From assembly GCA_944390915.1 (NCBI GenBank), contig CALXRS010000010.1, positions 1 through 59,343 of the forward strand: DNA of 59,343 bases. The letters are read 5' to 3'. The DNA comes from an uncultured Alphaproteobacteria bacterium (GTDB lineage: Bacteria > Pseudomonadota > Alphaproteobacteria > RF32 > CAG-239). Of this stretch, positions 33,303 to 41,729 are shown piece by piece. The notes under the pieces were generated by a model. The model had not been told where the DNA came from and searched no databases. It worked only from the letters and a program-made list of their open reading frames with translations. Within the stretch, counting starts at the first letter, position 1. Each line of letters starts with the position of its first letter. The position numbers and the translations under genes are program-made.

Positions 33303-34997
33303 TTATTTCTTTTTCAAGGCTTCGCCAAGAGCTTCACCGAGCGAGGATCCTGCGGAAGCGGTACTGGAATATTCTTCCAGAGCCTTCTTTTCTTCCTCGA
33401 TTTCCAACGCTTTGACGGAAAGTCCGAGCTTGCCCTTTTTCTTGTCTACGCTGACAATTTTGGCCTCAAGCTCATCGCCGACTTTGTAGAGGTTCAGATC
33501 CTGAGCAGCCTTGTCACGCGACAGATCGGCCTTTTTGATGTTGGCGGCAACGCCGTTTACTTCAACATCAACGCCTTTGTCATCAACGGCAGTCACCACG
33601 GCCTTAACCGTATCGCCTTTTTTGAAGCCGTCAAGAGCGGTGGCGTTTTCGTCTTCCGCCAACTGCTTGATGCCGAGGCTGATGCGCTCTTTTTCAACAT
33701 CAACGTCGATGATTTTGGCCTGAATGTCCTGACCTTTGGCATAGTCTTTAACAGCCTCTTCGCCGGTTTTGTCCCAGGAAATGTCCGACAGATGAATCAT
33801 GCCGTCAATTTCATCGGTCAAACCGACAAACAAGCCAAACTCGGTGATGTTCTTGATTTTGCCTTCAATGACCGAACCGACCGGATGTTCCTCAACATAG
33901 GCCGCCCATGGATTGGGCATACACTGCTTGATGCCGAGGCTGATTCTTCTCTTTTCGGGATCCACTTCCAGCACTTTGACTTCCACTTCCTGCGAGGTGG
34001 AAACAATCTTGCCGGGGTGAACGTTCTTGCGCGTCCAGCTCATTTCGGAAACGTGAACCAGACCTTCGATGCCGTCTTCCAGCTCCACAAACGCGCCGTA
34101 ATCGGTGATGTTGGTCACTTTGCCTTTGTAGACTTCGCCAACCTTAAATCTTTCTTCAACATTCTGCCACGGATCGTTTTCCAGCTGCTTCATGCCGAGG
34201 CTGATGCGCTGGTTGTCTTCGTTGAACTTGATCACCTGAACTTTAACGTTCTGCCCCACGGAAAGAACTTCCGCCGGATGATTGATGCGCTTCCACGAAA
34301 TGTCGGTAACGTGCAGCAGACCGTCAACGCCGCCAAGGTCAATAAACGCACCGTAGTCGGTAATGTTTTTGACAACACCGTCCAAAACGGCGCCTTCCTT
34401 GATGGTGTCAATCAGCTCGGCGCGCGATTCGGCGCGGGTTTCTTCCAGCACCACGCGGCGGGAAACAACAATGTTGCCGCGCACCTTGTCCATCTTCAAA
34501 ATCTGGAAAGGCTGAGAAATGCCCATCAGCGGCGTAATGTCGCGAATCGGGCGGATGTCGATCTGCGAACCCGGCAGGAAAGCAATGGCGCCGTTCAAAT
34601 CAACGGTAAAGCCGCCCTTAACCCGACCAAAGATAACGCCGTTGATGCGTTCGTTGGCGTTCATGGCCTTTTCCAGATCCTGCCACACTTCTTCGCGGCG
34701 GGCTTTTTCGCGCGAAAGAACGATATTGCCGTCGCGGTCTTCGTAGCGGTCGACATAAACTTCCACCGCGTCGCCGATTTTCAGCTCCGGATTCTGCCCA
34801 AACTCGCGCAGCGGAATGCGCCCTTCGGACTTCAGCCCCACATCAACGGTAACAAAATCGGGGCTGAGCTTGATGATGGTACCTTTAACCACCGAACCGG
34901 TCAAACCTTTGTCGCCCATCTGTTCGTTGAGCAGATCGGCAAAAACTTCGTCGGTTTCGGGAATTTGAATTTCTGCAGTATTCATTAATAAAAACAT
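33303..34997 (-). CDS. rpsA: Ribosomal protein S1
   Basis: Binds mRNA leaders on the 30S subunit and aids initiation. The 564 residues contain six S1 (OB-fold) domains, recognised by repeats of GxVxxITDYGAFVxLxxGxxGLxHxSxxS/W across the protein. The start is taken as ATG 34997 (MFLLMNTAEIQ) because GGGAGAGG lies nine bases upstream. ATG 34985 (MNTAEIQ) would be too far from that site. It lies downstream of cmk, as in most alphaproteobacteria, but ihfB does not follow. Confidence 0.96.
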   Translation of the reverse strand: MFLLMNTAEIQIPETDEVFADLLNEQMGDKGLTGSVVKGTIIKLSPDFVTVDVGLKSEGRIPLREFGQNPELKIGDAVEVYVDRYEDRDGNIVLSREKARREEVWQDLEKAMNANERINGVIFGRVKGGFTVDLNGAIAFLPGSQIDIRPIRDITPLMGISQPFQILKMDKVRGNIVVSRRVVLEETRAESRAELIDTIKEGAVLDGVVKNITDYGAFIDLGGVDGLLHVTDISWKRINHPAEVLSVGQNVKVQVIKFNEDNQRISLGMKQLENDPWQNVEERFKVGEVYKGKVTNITDYGAFVELEDGIEGLVHVSEMSWTRKNVHPGKIVSTSQEVEVKVLEVDPEKRRISLGIKQCMPNPWAAYVEEHPVGSVIEGKIKNITEFGLFVGLTDEIDGMIHLSDISWDKTGEEAVKDYAKGQDIQAKIIDVDVEKERISLGIKQLAEDENATALDGFKKGDTVKAVVTAVDDKGVDVEVNGVAANIKKADLSRDKAAQDLNLYKVGDELEAKIVSVDKKKGKLGLSVKALEIEEEKKALEEYSSTASAGSSLGEALGEALKKK

Positions 34998-35128
34998 TTC
35001 ACAATGCCTCTCCCGCCAAACCGGCGGGCGGACTTGCACGAAACAAAACTTCCGCAAACAGCGTGCCCTGCTTGTCGGAACAGCTTATTTATACAGGCAA
35101 ATTATTATTTTTCAAGCAAATAATGAAC

Positions 35129-35800
35129 TTATTCGGATTTATTTTGCTTGCCTTGCTCAATCTGCCGACAGACGGCGGCCGCCACTTCCGCGGCGCTCAT
35201 GGACGAAGTATCCACAATCACGGCGTCGGCGGCCGGCTTCATCGGCGCGGTTGCCCGTTCGGCATCGCGTTTGTCGCGCGCCTGCATGTCGGCAAACACC
35301 TCTTCAAAAGAAACTTCTTTTCCTTTTTGCAGATATTCTTCATAACGCCGACGGGCGCGCACTTCGGGCGCCGCCGTAATAAAAAACTTGAAATCGGCAT
35401 CGGGACAAACAACCGTGCCCGTATCGCGACCGTCATATATCGCGCCCGAAGCCGGCTGCCCGTCGGCAAAAGTCGGATGTCGGGCAAAATCCTGCTGCAT
35501 CCGCAACAGCGCCTGCCGCACCTTCGGATGGGCGGAAACGACCGAGGCCGCCTGACTGCCGATCGGACTGCGAAAATCAGGATGCTTTGACAGCTCCATC
35601 ATCTTCACAAAAGTGAGCTGCCCGGCCGTCGCTGCGGCCTGTTCTTCGTCGTTGATGTCAAGACCTGCCAAAACCATCATCAGCCCCACGGCACGATATA
35701 CCATGCCGGTGTCAAAATAGGCCAAACGATATTTTTCGGCCAAAAATGCAGCTAAAGTGCCCTTACCTGCCGCCGCAGGTCCGTCGATCGTGATAATCAT
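35129..35800 (-). CDS. cmk: Cytidylate kinase
   Basis: Phosphorylates CMP and dCMP with ATP. The 223 residues start MIITIDGPAAAGKGT, the P-loop, and include YFDTGMVYRAV, the arginine-rich CMP site (GRDTGTVVCPDADFKFFITA) and the LID region RARRRYEE. ATG 35800 is preferred. It begins the conserved sequence and has GGATGGG seven bases upstream. The in-frame ATG four codons earlier is possible. A promoter lies at 35839-35867 and rpsA follows. Confidence 0.93.
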   Translation of the reverse strand: MIITIDGPAAAGKGTLAAFLAEKYRLAYFDTGMVYRAVGLMMVLAGLDINDEEQAAATAGQLTFVKMMELSKHPDFRSPIGSQAASVVSAHPKVRQALLRMQQDFARHPTFADGQPASGAIYDGRDTGTVVCPDADFKFFITAAPEVRARRRYEEYLQKGKEVSFEEVFADMQARDKRDAERATAPMKPAADAVIVDTSSMSAAEVAAAVCRQIEQGKQNKSE

Positions 35801-35838
35801 GTTTTTTCCCATCCGTAACGAAAACTTAACTAAAATCG

Positions 35839-35867
35839 TGTATATTCTTTTTCTGAAAGAAACTCAA
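35839..35867 (-). promoter_or_regulatory. Promoter of cmk-rpsA
   Basis: On the minus strand TTGAGT (35862-35867), 17 bp, TATACA (35839-35844), about 40 bp before cmk. Confidence 0.55.
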
Positions 35868-35883
35868 CCCTTCTTACGGGGTT

Positions 35884-36669
35884 ATGCAAAAATTTATTTA
35901 TCGGGGAACGTTTTTGACTGCAAACGCAAAAATCCGCCTTTATGTGCCGACGGCGCTGGCCGAGGGCAAAAAAATCGCGCTCGGCGAAGAACAAAGCCGC
36001 TATCTGAAAAACGTCATGCGCCTTGCCGCCGGCGACAACATCCTGCTTTTTGACGGCAAAAACGGCGAGTTTGCGGCCACAATGGAAAACGTCGGCAAAA
36101 AAGAAATTTCGGCCGCCGTCGGCCGGCGGACGCGCCCTTTTGCCCCGCTGCCGGATATCTGGCTGCTCTTTGCTCCGGTCAAAAAAGACCGCACGGATTT
36201 TATCATCGAAAAAGCAACCGAACTCGGCGCAACCAAAATCATCCCCGTCATCACCCGCCGCACCATAACCGGAACCGTCCGCTGCGAGCGTTTTCGCGCT
36301 CAGGCGATCGAAGCGGCCGAACAGTCGCGGCGGCTCGACGTGCCGCAAATTGAGGAACCGCAAAAGCTGGAAGAGCTGCTCCCGAAATGGCCGGAAACAA
36401 GAAAACTCTTTTTTATGGACGAAAGCGGCGGCGGACAACCCGCGCGGAAGATTATGGCCACCGGCGGACAACCCGCGGCGCTGTTGATAGGTCCCGAAGG
36501 CGGCTTTGCCGCCGAGGAATTTGCCGCCTTGAGGCAATGCCCTTTTGCTTCGGCCGTCAGCCTGGGGCCGCTTATCTTAAGATCGGAAACGGCGGCCGCC
36601 GCGGCACTGTGCCTGTGGCAAGCCGCAAACGAATATTGGGACAAAGATGAAAATGCAGAAAAAGTTTAA
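35884..36669 (+). CDS. rsmE: 16S rRNA m3U1498 methyltransferase
   Basis: A SPOUT (trefoil-knot) methyltransferase for U1498 of 16S rRNA. The protein has the N-terminal PUA-like domain (RLYVPTALAEGKKIALGEEQSRYLKNVMRL), then KKDRTDFIIEKATELGATKIIPV, EQSRRLDVPQ and the knot motif LLIGPEGGF with LGPLILRSETA near the C-terminus. The ATG at 35884 gives 261 residues. The in-frame TTG at 35914 has a better GGGGA site six bases upstream and matches family starts, so it may be the real start. It overlaps the next gene by 23 bp. Confidence 0.92.
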   Translation: MQKFIYRGTFLTANAKIRLYVPTALAEGKKIALGEEQSRYLKNVMRLAAGDNILLFDGKNGEFAATMENVGKKEISAAVGRRTRPFAPLPDIWLLFAPVKKDRTDFIIEKATELGATKIIPVITRRTITGTVRCERFRAQAIEAAEQSRRLDVPQIEEPQKLEELLPKWPETRKLFFMDESGGGQPARKIMATGGQPAALLIGPEGGFAAEEFAALRQCPFASAVSLGPLILRSETAAAAALCLWQAANEYWDKDENAEKV

Positions 36670-37375
36670 TAAAATTCCTCCTGCAAAGCGGGCGGCAGCA
36701 AAAGCCAAAATTCCCCTCTATCAGCGGGAATTTTACAGCTGGCTCTACGAAAGCCCGCGGCTGACCCGCTGGCTCGACCGGCAAAAATTGTTAAACATCG
36801 TCACCTTCGGAACCAGCGGCCAAATGCTCCGCGCCTGCGCCGCGGAAATTCCCGCTGCCGCCGACGTGCTGCAAATGGGGGCAACTTTCGGCGACCAAAT
36901 CGGCGTGGCGGCGGCCAAAGTCGGTTTACACGGACATTACGACCTGCTCGACGTAAGCATGGTGCAACTGCGCCACCAACGCAACAAATATTGCTACCTC
37001 TATCCTTTTATGCGTTTTATCAACGGCGACGCCTCCGTTCCCGCAAGAAAAAAATATGATGTCGTTATTTGCTACATGCTGCTGCACGAAGTGCCCTCGC
37101 AAACGCGCGCAAAAATCGTCAACAATGCTCTGGATTGCCTCAAACCGGGCGGCAAAGCCGTTTTTATCGATTATAACAATTCGCCGATATGGAACCCGTT
37201 GCGCTGGCTGGTCAAAATATTCAACCGTCTTTATCAACCCTTTGCCGAAAAACTTTGGCATAACGAAATTAAAAATTATGCCCGCAACCCCGCCGGCTAT
37301 TATTGGCGCAAAACCACCTTTTTCGGCAAGATGTACCAAAAAGTGACCGTGACCCGCAAAGAAGGCCTCTATTGA
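36647..37375 (+). CDS. rquA: Rhodoquinone biosynthesis methyltransferase-like protein RquA
   Basis: The 242-residue protein matches RquA of Rhodospirillum rubrum, which converts ubiquinone to rhodoquinone. Shared landmarks as I recall the family are LLDVSMVQL (100-108, RquA has VVDVLPVQL-like), LLHEVP (145-150), KPGGKAVFIDY (166-176), NPLRWL and QPFAEKLWHNEI. The fold is class I SAM methyltransferase, but the usual glycine-rich SAM loop is degenerate (LQMGATFG), as in RquA. Rhodoquinone donates electrons to fumarate reductase in anaerobic respiration. It overlaps rsmE by 23 bp. A generic UbiE-type methyltransferase is the main alternative. Confidence 0.78.
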   Translation: MKMQKKFNKIPPAKRAAAKAKIPLYQREFYSWLYESPRLTRWLDRQKLLNIVTFGTSGQMLRACAAEIPAAADVLQMGATFGDQIGVAAAKVGLHGHYDLLDVSMVQLRHQRNKYCYLYPFMRFINGDASVPARKKYDVVICYMLLHEVPSQTRAKIVNNALDCLKPGGKAVFIDYNNSPIWNPLRWLVKIFNRLYQPFAEKLWHNEIKNYARNPAGYYWRKTTFFGKMYQKVTVTRKEGLY

Positions 37376-37492
37376 CGATTCGCCTGATTGCCCAATGACG
37401 CCCGCGCCCTTTTTTTTACCCCTTCAGGCAAGTTCGCCTCGCGCGCGACGGCGCGGGTTTATCATCCTTCGCCGCCGCCTGTGTCCGAGTCG

Positions 37493-38281
37493 CTATTCTT
37501 TATTTTCTCCGGCGCGTTCGTCGACGTTTGCTTCTTCATCGCCATCTGCCGCGGCCAAAGGCGTCTCCGCGGAAGCGGCGCCCGCTGCCGGCCGAACGTT
37601 GTCGTATTGTATGTTTATCTCCAGCGGAACCTTCGCGCGCCGCAGCTGAATGGCAAAATCAATAATTTCGTCGCCCAAATCTATTCCCCACGGAGAGGCG
37701 TTTTTTTCGCCCCCGTGAAAAGCCAATCCGCGCCGACCGAGCGTATCCGTGCGAAAATCGGGCAGCAACCAGATACGATAATCGCCCCAAACGGCATAGC
37801 CCCCCGGCCATTCGCCGCGTCCGAAATATCCTTTTGCACGCTCCCACCACGAAGCGTCGTAATAACGTTCCATCTGCTCGCCGGAAACCCACCATTTTCC
37901 TTCCGGCACTCGGCTGTTTTCCGTTCCGCGCTCGGCATTAAAAAGCGCAAATTGACGATTCCAGTTGTAAGTCGGCATATACCAAAATACGGCGGCCGAA
38001 ACCAGCGGCAGAAAAAGCGCCGTCAAAGCCGTCTTATAATGCCTCTTCAGCCACAACAGGCAACCCGCGACCGGAAAGGCAACAAGCAAAAACAAATAAA
38101 CAACGTTAAAGCGAAAATACACATCCGCATCGGTATACATCCACCCCCATTGCGGAAACCCCCAATGCACAAAATTATCCTGCACATATTCCTGCCGGAA
38201 ACTGTCCGCCGTCAGCGCCAGATAAAAGATGTCCGCCGCCAAAAAAAGCGTAAAAAGCAAATATCCGGATATTTTTTTCAT
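37493..38281 (-). CDS. Membrane protein with Tlde1/DUF2778-like domain lacking the catalytic Cys
   Basis: The 262-residue protein has an N-terminal membrane segment (about 5-25), two more (57-77, 83-101) and a soluble domain from about residue 120. The stretch YAVWGDYRIWLLPDFRTDT, GRRGLAFHGG (His189) and SPWGIDLGDEI resembles the L,D-transpeptidase-like Tlde1/DUF2778 domain, where the motif is normally GxxHGG...SAGCIDL. Here the catalytic Cys position is Gly199, so activity is probably lost or altered. The tail after residue 235 is acidic and Ala-rich. It overlaps the upstream membrane protein gene by one base (TGATG). The domain assignment is from motif memory only. Confidence 0.6.
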   Translation of the reverse strand: MKKISGYLLFTLFLAADIFYLALTADSFRQEYVQDNFVHWGFPQWGWMYTDADVYFRFNVVYLFLLVAFPVAGCLLWLKRHYKTALTALFLPLVSAAVFWYMPTYNWNRQFALFNAERGTENSRVPEGKWWVSGEQMERYYDASWWERAKGYFGRGEWPGGYAVWGDYRIWLLPDFRTDTLGRRGLAFHGGEKNASPWGIDLGDEIIDFAIQLRRAKVPLEINIQYDNVRPAAGAASAETPLAAADGDEEANVDERAGENKE

Positions 38282-39006
38282 CAGTCAATCTCCAAGAAAA
38301 AGAAGTCATATATTTTTGCCAAAAGCAAATTGAAATACACCATCAGCGGCGAGCCGACAACAATCGGCAACCAGTTTCCCGTCTCCAGACGACCGCCCAA
38401 AAAGCTCAACCCGACGAACAAAAGTTCAAACACCGCCAGCAGAAAAAACATCCGCCAATAGTTTCCTTTTGTGCGGGCAAAGGCGGTTTTGAAAGCGCCG
38501 CTGCGACCGAGCAGAGAACCTATCCAGGCCATCATCGGCCGAAAATAAATAAACGGCGAAACCAAAAGAAAAACAAACAGCGTAATGCCGTCCACCAACC
38601 GCCCGTCTTCCATATATTTTTGCAAATAACCGCTGTAGTCAACGCTCCAGTCGGCATCCGCACCGAACAAAACTGGCAGCAAAGGCAACAACAGCAAAGC
38701 CGTCAGCACAAAAAAGGACAAAGCCAGAATTTTGACCGAAGGAACCACCGTCCCTATCAGTTTTTTGGTTGCGAGATAAGGCTTTTTGCCGAAATAAAAA
38801 CGAAAAAAGAAACACCAGTAAAGATAATAGACAACCAACCACGGCAAAAAAACAAGATCGTGCCAACCGTCTATCAGCTCAAAACCTGCCGCCAGCAACA
38901 CAATATGCGCAACCGAAAACAACACCGCCGACCGTCGGTTTGCGCATATGTGAGAAAAACTTTCCCGAAAAAGTTTTTTTAACGGGAGTGTTTTGATTTC
39001 CGCCAT
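38281..39006 (-). CDS. Multi-pass membrane protein of unknown function
   Basis: The 241-residue protein has about six hydrophobic segments (SAVLFSVAHIVLLAAGF, LVFLPWLVVYYLYWCFFF, ILALSFFVLTALLLLPLLP, GITLFVFLLVSPFIYF, FFLLAVFELLFVGLSFLGG, LPIVVGSPLMVYFNLLLA) and short basic loops. It may belong to the DUF975/YciC-like group of membrane proteins, but I cannot confirm it. ATG 39006 is chosen because AAGGAT lies seven bases before it. The earlier ATG at 39021 has its site too close. It sits where tolB would be expected after tolA and overlaps the next gene by one base, so the two are likely co-expressed. Confidence 0.65.
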   Translation of the reverse strand: MAEIKTLPLKKLFRESFSHICANRRSAVLFSVAHIVLLAAGFELIDGWHDLVFLPWLVVYYLYWCFFFRFYFGKKPYLATKKLIGTVVPSVKILALSFFVLTALLLLPLLPVLFGADADWSVDYSGYLQKYMEDGRLVDGITLFVFLLVSPFIYFRPMMAWIGSLLGRSGAFKTAFARTKGNYWRMFFLLAVFELLFVGLSFLGGRLETGNWLPIVVGSPLMVYFNLLLAKIYDFFFLEID

Positions 39007-39021
39007 TTTTTTATCCTTCAT

Positions 39022-39948
39022 TTACCTTACACTATGACTAACCGGATCAAAACGCAAGAGCATTGTTTTCCAAACGTCATACTTATCACCATATTTTTGC
39101 GGCAAAACCGCATACGGCTGGCAGATATAAACCGCGCGGCGGGCGCTGTCGGCCACCGAACGGAAATAAACGTCGGCATTGTAGCGCGCGCGATCGAGAA
39201 TTTCCACCTCGCGCACGGTGCCGTCGCGATTGAGATAGGCGCGGATTTCCACCACCATTTCTTCAATTCCCATGGCGCCGGGATCAAGGTTCCAGCATTG
39301 GCGCAAACGGGCGGCGATGGCATCGGTTTCGGAAATGGAAAGTTCGCTGAAATAAGAACCGCCGCTGCCGCCCTCAATTCCCATATTGACCGTTTCCGTC
39401 CCCTGTTTGAAAGTCGGCGTTTCCGTCTCGCCCAGTTTCTGCTCCATGCGGTTGACGGAATCCATCAGGTTTTTCAAAGCGCTCACCTGCGGTTTGGCTT
39501 TTTTCGGCTCGGGCTTTTCGGGCTTGGCCGCCGGTTTGGCGGCAGGTTTTTGGGTCGGTTGTTTTTTCGGCGCCGGCGGCTTGGGTTTGGCAGGCTGCGG
39601 CGGCACGACAAAATCTTCTTTGACGGGCGCGGGAGCTTCCTCCGCCGGAGCGGGAGTTTCCTCAACCATTTCCGGCGCGGCGGGTTTGGGTTCCGGTTTC
39701 GGCGCCGGCGGCTTGGGTTTAGCGGGTTGCGGCGGCACCGGACGGGCGGCGGGCAATTTCTCCTCTTCGGCAAATTTCGCTTTGGCCGGCAGGTTGGTCA
39801 TCTCGGAAATTTTCACCTGTTCCAAATCCACGATAATCGGCGGCTGACTTAAAATCGCGTCTTCATGCCAAAACAGCGGCAGGTCGAGCATACACAGCAA
39901 AAACACAACCGCGTGCAAAGCAAGAGATTTGTACAAAGCCGCTTTCAT
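39022..39948 (-). CDS. tolA: Tol-Pal system protein TolA
   Basis: Spans the periplasm and links the TolQR motor to outer-membrane partners during division. The 308 residues have one N-terminal membrane segment (LALHAVVFLLCMLDLPLF), a long Pro/Lys/Ala-rich region (about 65-165, with PPQPAKPKPPAPK occurring more than once) and a C-terminal domain with RLRQCWNLDPGAMG, EIRAYLNRDGTV and SARRAVYICQPY. The segment RARYNADVYFRSVADSARRA is typical of TolA C-terminal domains. It follows tolR by 6 bp. tolB and pal do not follow. Confidence 0.9.
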   Translation of the reverse strand: MKAALYKSLALHAVVFLLCMLDLPLFWHEDAILSQPPIIVDLEQVKISEMTNLPAKAKFAEEEKLPAARPVPPQPAKPKPPAPKPEPKPAAPEMVEETPAPAEEAPAPVKEDFVVPPQPAKPKPPAPKKQPTQKPAAKPAAKPEKPEPKKAKPQVSALKNLMDSVNRMEQKLGETETPTFKQGTETVNMGIEGGSGGSYFSELSISETDAIAARLRQCWNLDPGAMGIEEMVVEIRAYLNRDGTVREVEILDRARYNADVYFRSVADSARRAVYICQPYAVLPQKYGDKYDVWKTMLLRFDPVSHSVR

Positions 39949-39954
39949 TTGCCT

Positions 39955-40404
39955 TTATTTTTTCCCCGTTATCTGGTTTGGCGCCGGTTCCGTTTTCAGA
40001 CCGACTTTGTCAAAACCGGCGTTTTTCAACATGGCCATCAGTCCGATGACGCGGCCGTAGTGCGCCGTCGTATCGCCGGAAATGACCACGCTCATCTCGG
40101 GATTTTCCTTTTTGACGGCGGCCACCTTGGCAACCACCGCCTGATCGGGAATTTCTTCTTTGCCGATATAATAAACCCCGTTGCCGTCCACGCTGATGTT
40201 AAGCGAAGTTTCCTTGCCGGTCATATTCTGCCCGCCTACTTTCGGCAGATTGAGCGGAATGCCGGACGTCATCAGCGGCGCGGCCACCATAAACACCACC
40301 AGCAGCACCATCATCACATCCATCAGGTTGGTAATGTTGATATCGGCGTTGCGGCGTTTGGGCCGACGGTTGCGGGGTTTGTACGAACTCACGAAATGAG
40401 GCAT
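39955..40404 (-). CDS. tolR: Tol-Pal system protein TolR
   Basis: An ExbD/TolR family protein that couples proton flow to force. The 149 residues have a basic N-terminus, one membrane helix with the essential Asp (NLMDVMMVLLVVFMVAAP, Asp29) and a periplasmic domain with LNISVDGNGVYYI and VVISGDTTAHYGRVIGLM. Its ATG overlaps the tolQ stop by one base (TAATG). Confidence 0.95.
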   Translation of the reverse strand: MPHFVSSYKPRNRRPKRRNADINITNLMDVMMVLLVVFMVAAPLMTSGIPLNLPKVGGQNMTGKETSLNISVDGNGVYYIGKEEIPDQAVVAKVAAVKKENPEMSVVISGDTTAHYGRVIGLMAMLKNAGFDKVGLKTEPAPNQITGKK

Positions 40405-41141
40405 TATTCACCTGCCATATCAGCCCTGATGGCGGTATCGTCGATTTCGCGCGACAAAATACTTGAAAACTCGGCCATAAAATTTTCCAGTCGATTGGCG
40501 TAGCGGTCTATATCCGACGAAATTTTGTTATAGGCCACCACCGCGGGAATGGCGGCAATCAGCCCGAAAGCGGTCGTAAACAAAGCCTCCGCGATACCGG
40601 GCGCAATGGCTGAAAGCGAATTGCTCTGGGTGGCGGCAATGGCGTTAAAACTGTTGATGATGCCCCACACCGTGCCGAACAACCCCACCAGCGGCGCCAC
40701 CGAACCGGTCGAGGCCAGAAACCCCATCCGCGTATCGAGTTCGTCGAGCTCCTTGTCCATCGACACGGTCATGGCTTTTTCAATACGCTGCTGCAGCGAC
40801 ACGCCGCGCAGCCCGCGGTCGGTTTTGGACTTCAAAATATTGGTGCGTTTCCATTCGCGCATGGCTGCCACAAACATGGCCGACATCGGGTCTGCCGGTT
40901 TGTTGCCGATGCTGTCGTACAACCGGTCGAGCGAACCGCCGGACCAGAATTTGGACTCAAAACTGCGCGAAAGCCGGCGCACCTGCCGCAACGTGCCTAT
41001 TTTTTCGATAATAATCGCCCACGACCAGACGGAGGCGGCAATCAGACCTATCATCACCGCTTTGGTCACAAAGTCGGAATTCCACACCAAATCCCACATC
41101 GACATCTGCTGGGCGGCTTCTGCCAAAGTTTGCGTATCCAT
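40404..41141 (-). CDS. tolQ: Tol-Pal system protein TolQ
   Basis: A MotA/TolQ/ExbB proton channel family protein. The 245 residues have three membrane helices: residues about 27-47 (VTKAVMIGLIAASVWSWAII), FLASTGSVAPLVGLFGTVWGI and AIAPGIAEALFTTAFGLIAAIPAVVAYN. The last two carry the conserved Thr/Pro residues of the channel. AGAGG precedes the ATG. It starts the tolQ-tolR-tolA run and follows ybgC, the usual order. Confidence 0.95.
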   Translation of the reverse strand: MDTQTLAEAAQQMSMWDLVWNSDFVTKAVMIGLIAASVWSWAIIIEKIGTLRQVRRLSRSFESKFWSGGSLDRLYDSIGNKPADPMSAMFVAAMREWKRTNILKSKTDRGLRGVSLQQRIEKAMTVSMDKELDELDTRMGFLASTGSVAPLVGLFGTVWGIINSFNAIAATQSNSLSAIAPGIAEALFTTAFGLIAAIPAVVAYNKISSDIDRYANRLENFMAEFSSILSREIDDTAIRADMAGE

Positions 41142-41282
41142 TTTTTACCTCTTTTGCAAATTACAAACACGGGCGCTTCTGCCGAAGAACCCTGAAATTT
41201 GCCGTTAAGTTATCATAAATTCCTAAACAATCAATTAAATTGCAACGGCCATACTCAAATTAAATTTTGTTTTTTGTAAAAA

Positions 41283-41729
41283 TCAGCGCTGCCGCAGTTT
41301 TTCGGCCAAAGCGGCGGGAATGCGCGCCGGCCGCTTGTTTTTTAGCAAAACATAAACCACTTTTACGTCAAGCGAAACCAACACTTCGTCCCCGCGCAAA
41401 ATCTCCTGATGCATAACGGCCGACGCGCCGCCCAGTTCCGTCACCTCGCAGGAAACGGTCAACAAATCGTCGAGCACCGCCGGTGCTTTATAGTCCGCAT
41501 TTAACGACCGCACCACAAAGCCGGCGCGTTCCTCGGCCGCCAGATTTTCCTGCTGGCTCATGCCGAGCGCGCGGACAAATTCCGTGCGCGCCCGTTCGGC
41601 AAACTTCAGATAGTTGGCATAATAAACAATGCCGCCGGCATCGGTATCTTCATAATACACCCGCGCCGGAAAATAAAATTTGCCGTCGGCAAAAACGCCC
41701 GCCGGCGCCTTAACTTTCTCTTCCATCAT
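41283..41729 (-). CDS. ybgC: Acyl-CoA thioesterase YbgC
   Basis: A hot-dog fold thioesterase often found with the tol genes. The 148 residues contain [28 protein letters not shown], where the Asp-containing YYEDTD/VYYANY block is the active site. ATG 41729 overlaps the ruvB stop by four bases and follows GGAGGA. The family hydrolyses short acyl-CoAs. The tie to Tol-Pal is by genomic context. Confidence 0.92.
   Translation of the reverse strand: MMEEKVKAPAGVFADGKFYFPARVYYEDTDAGGIVYYANYLKFAERARTEFVRALGMSQQENLAAEERAGFVVRSLNADYKAPAVLDDLLTVSCEVTELGGASAVMHQEILRGDEVLVSLDVKVVYVLLKNKRPARIPAALAEKLRQR

Noticed and set aside
32970..34988. 672-residue open frame on the plus strand
   Set aside because: It is the antisense shadow of rpsA extended through the C-rich repeat. 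No start site or domain is seen.
37388..38461. 357-residue frame on the plus strand
   Set aside because: It is antisense to two membrane-protein genes whose codon patterns and overlaps are convincing.
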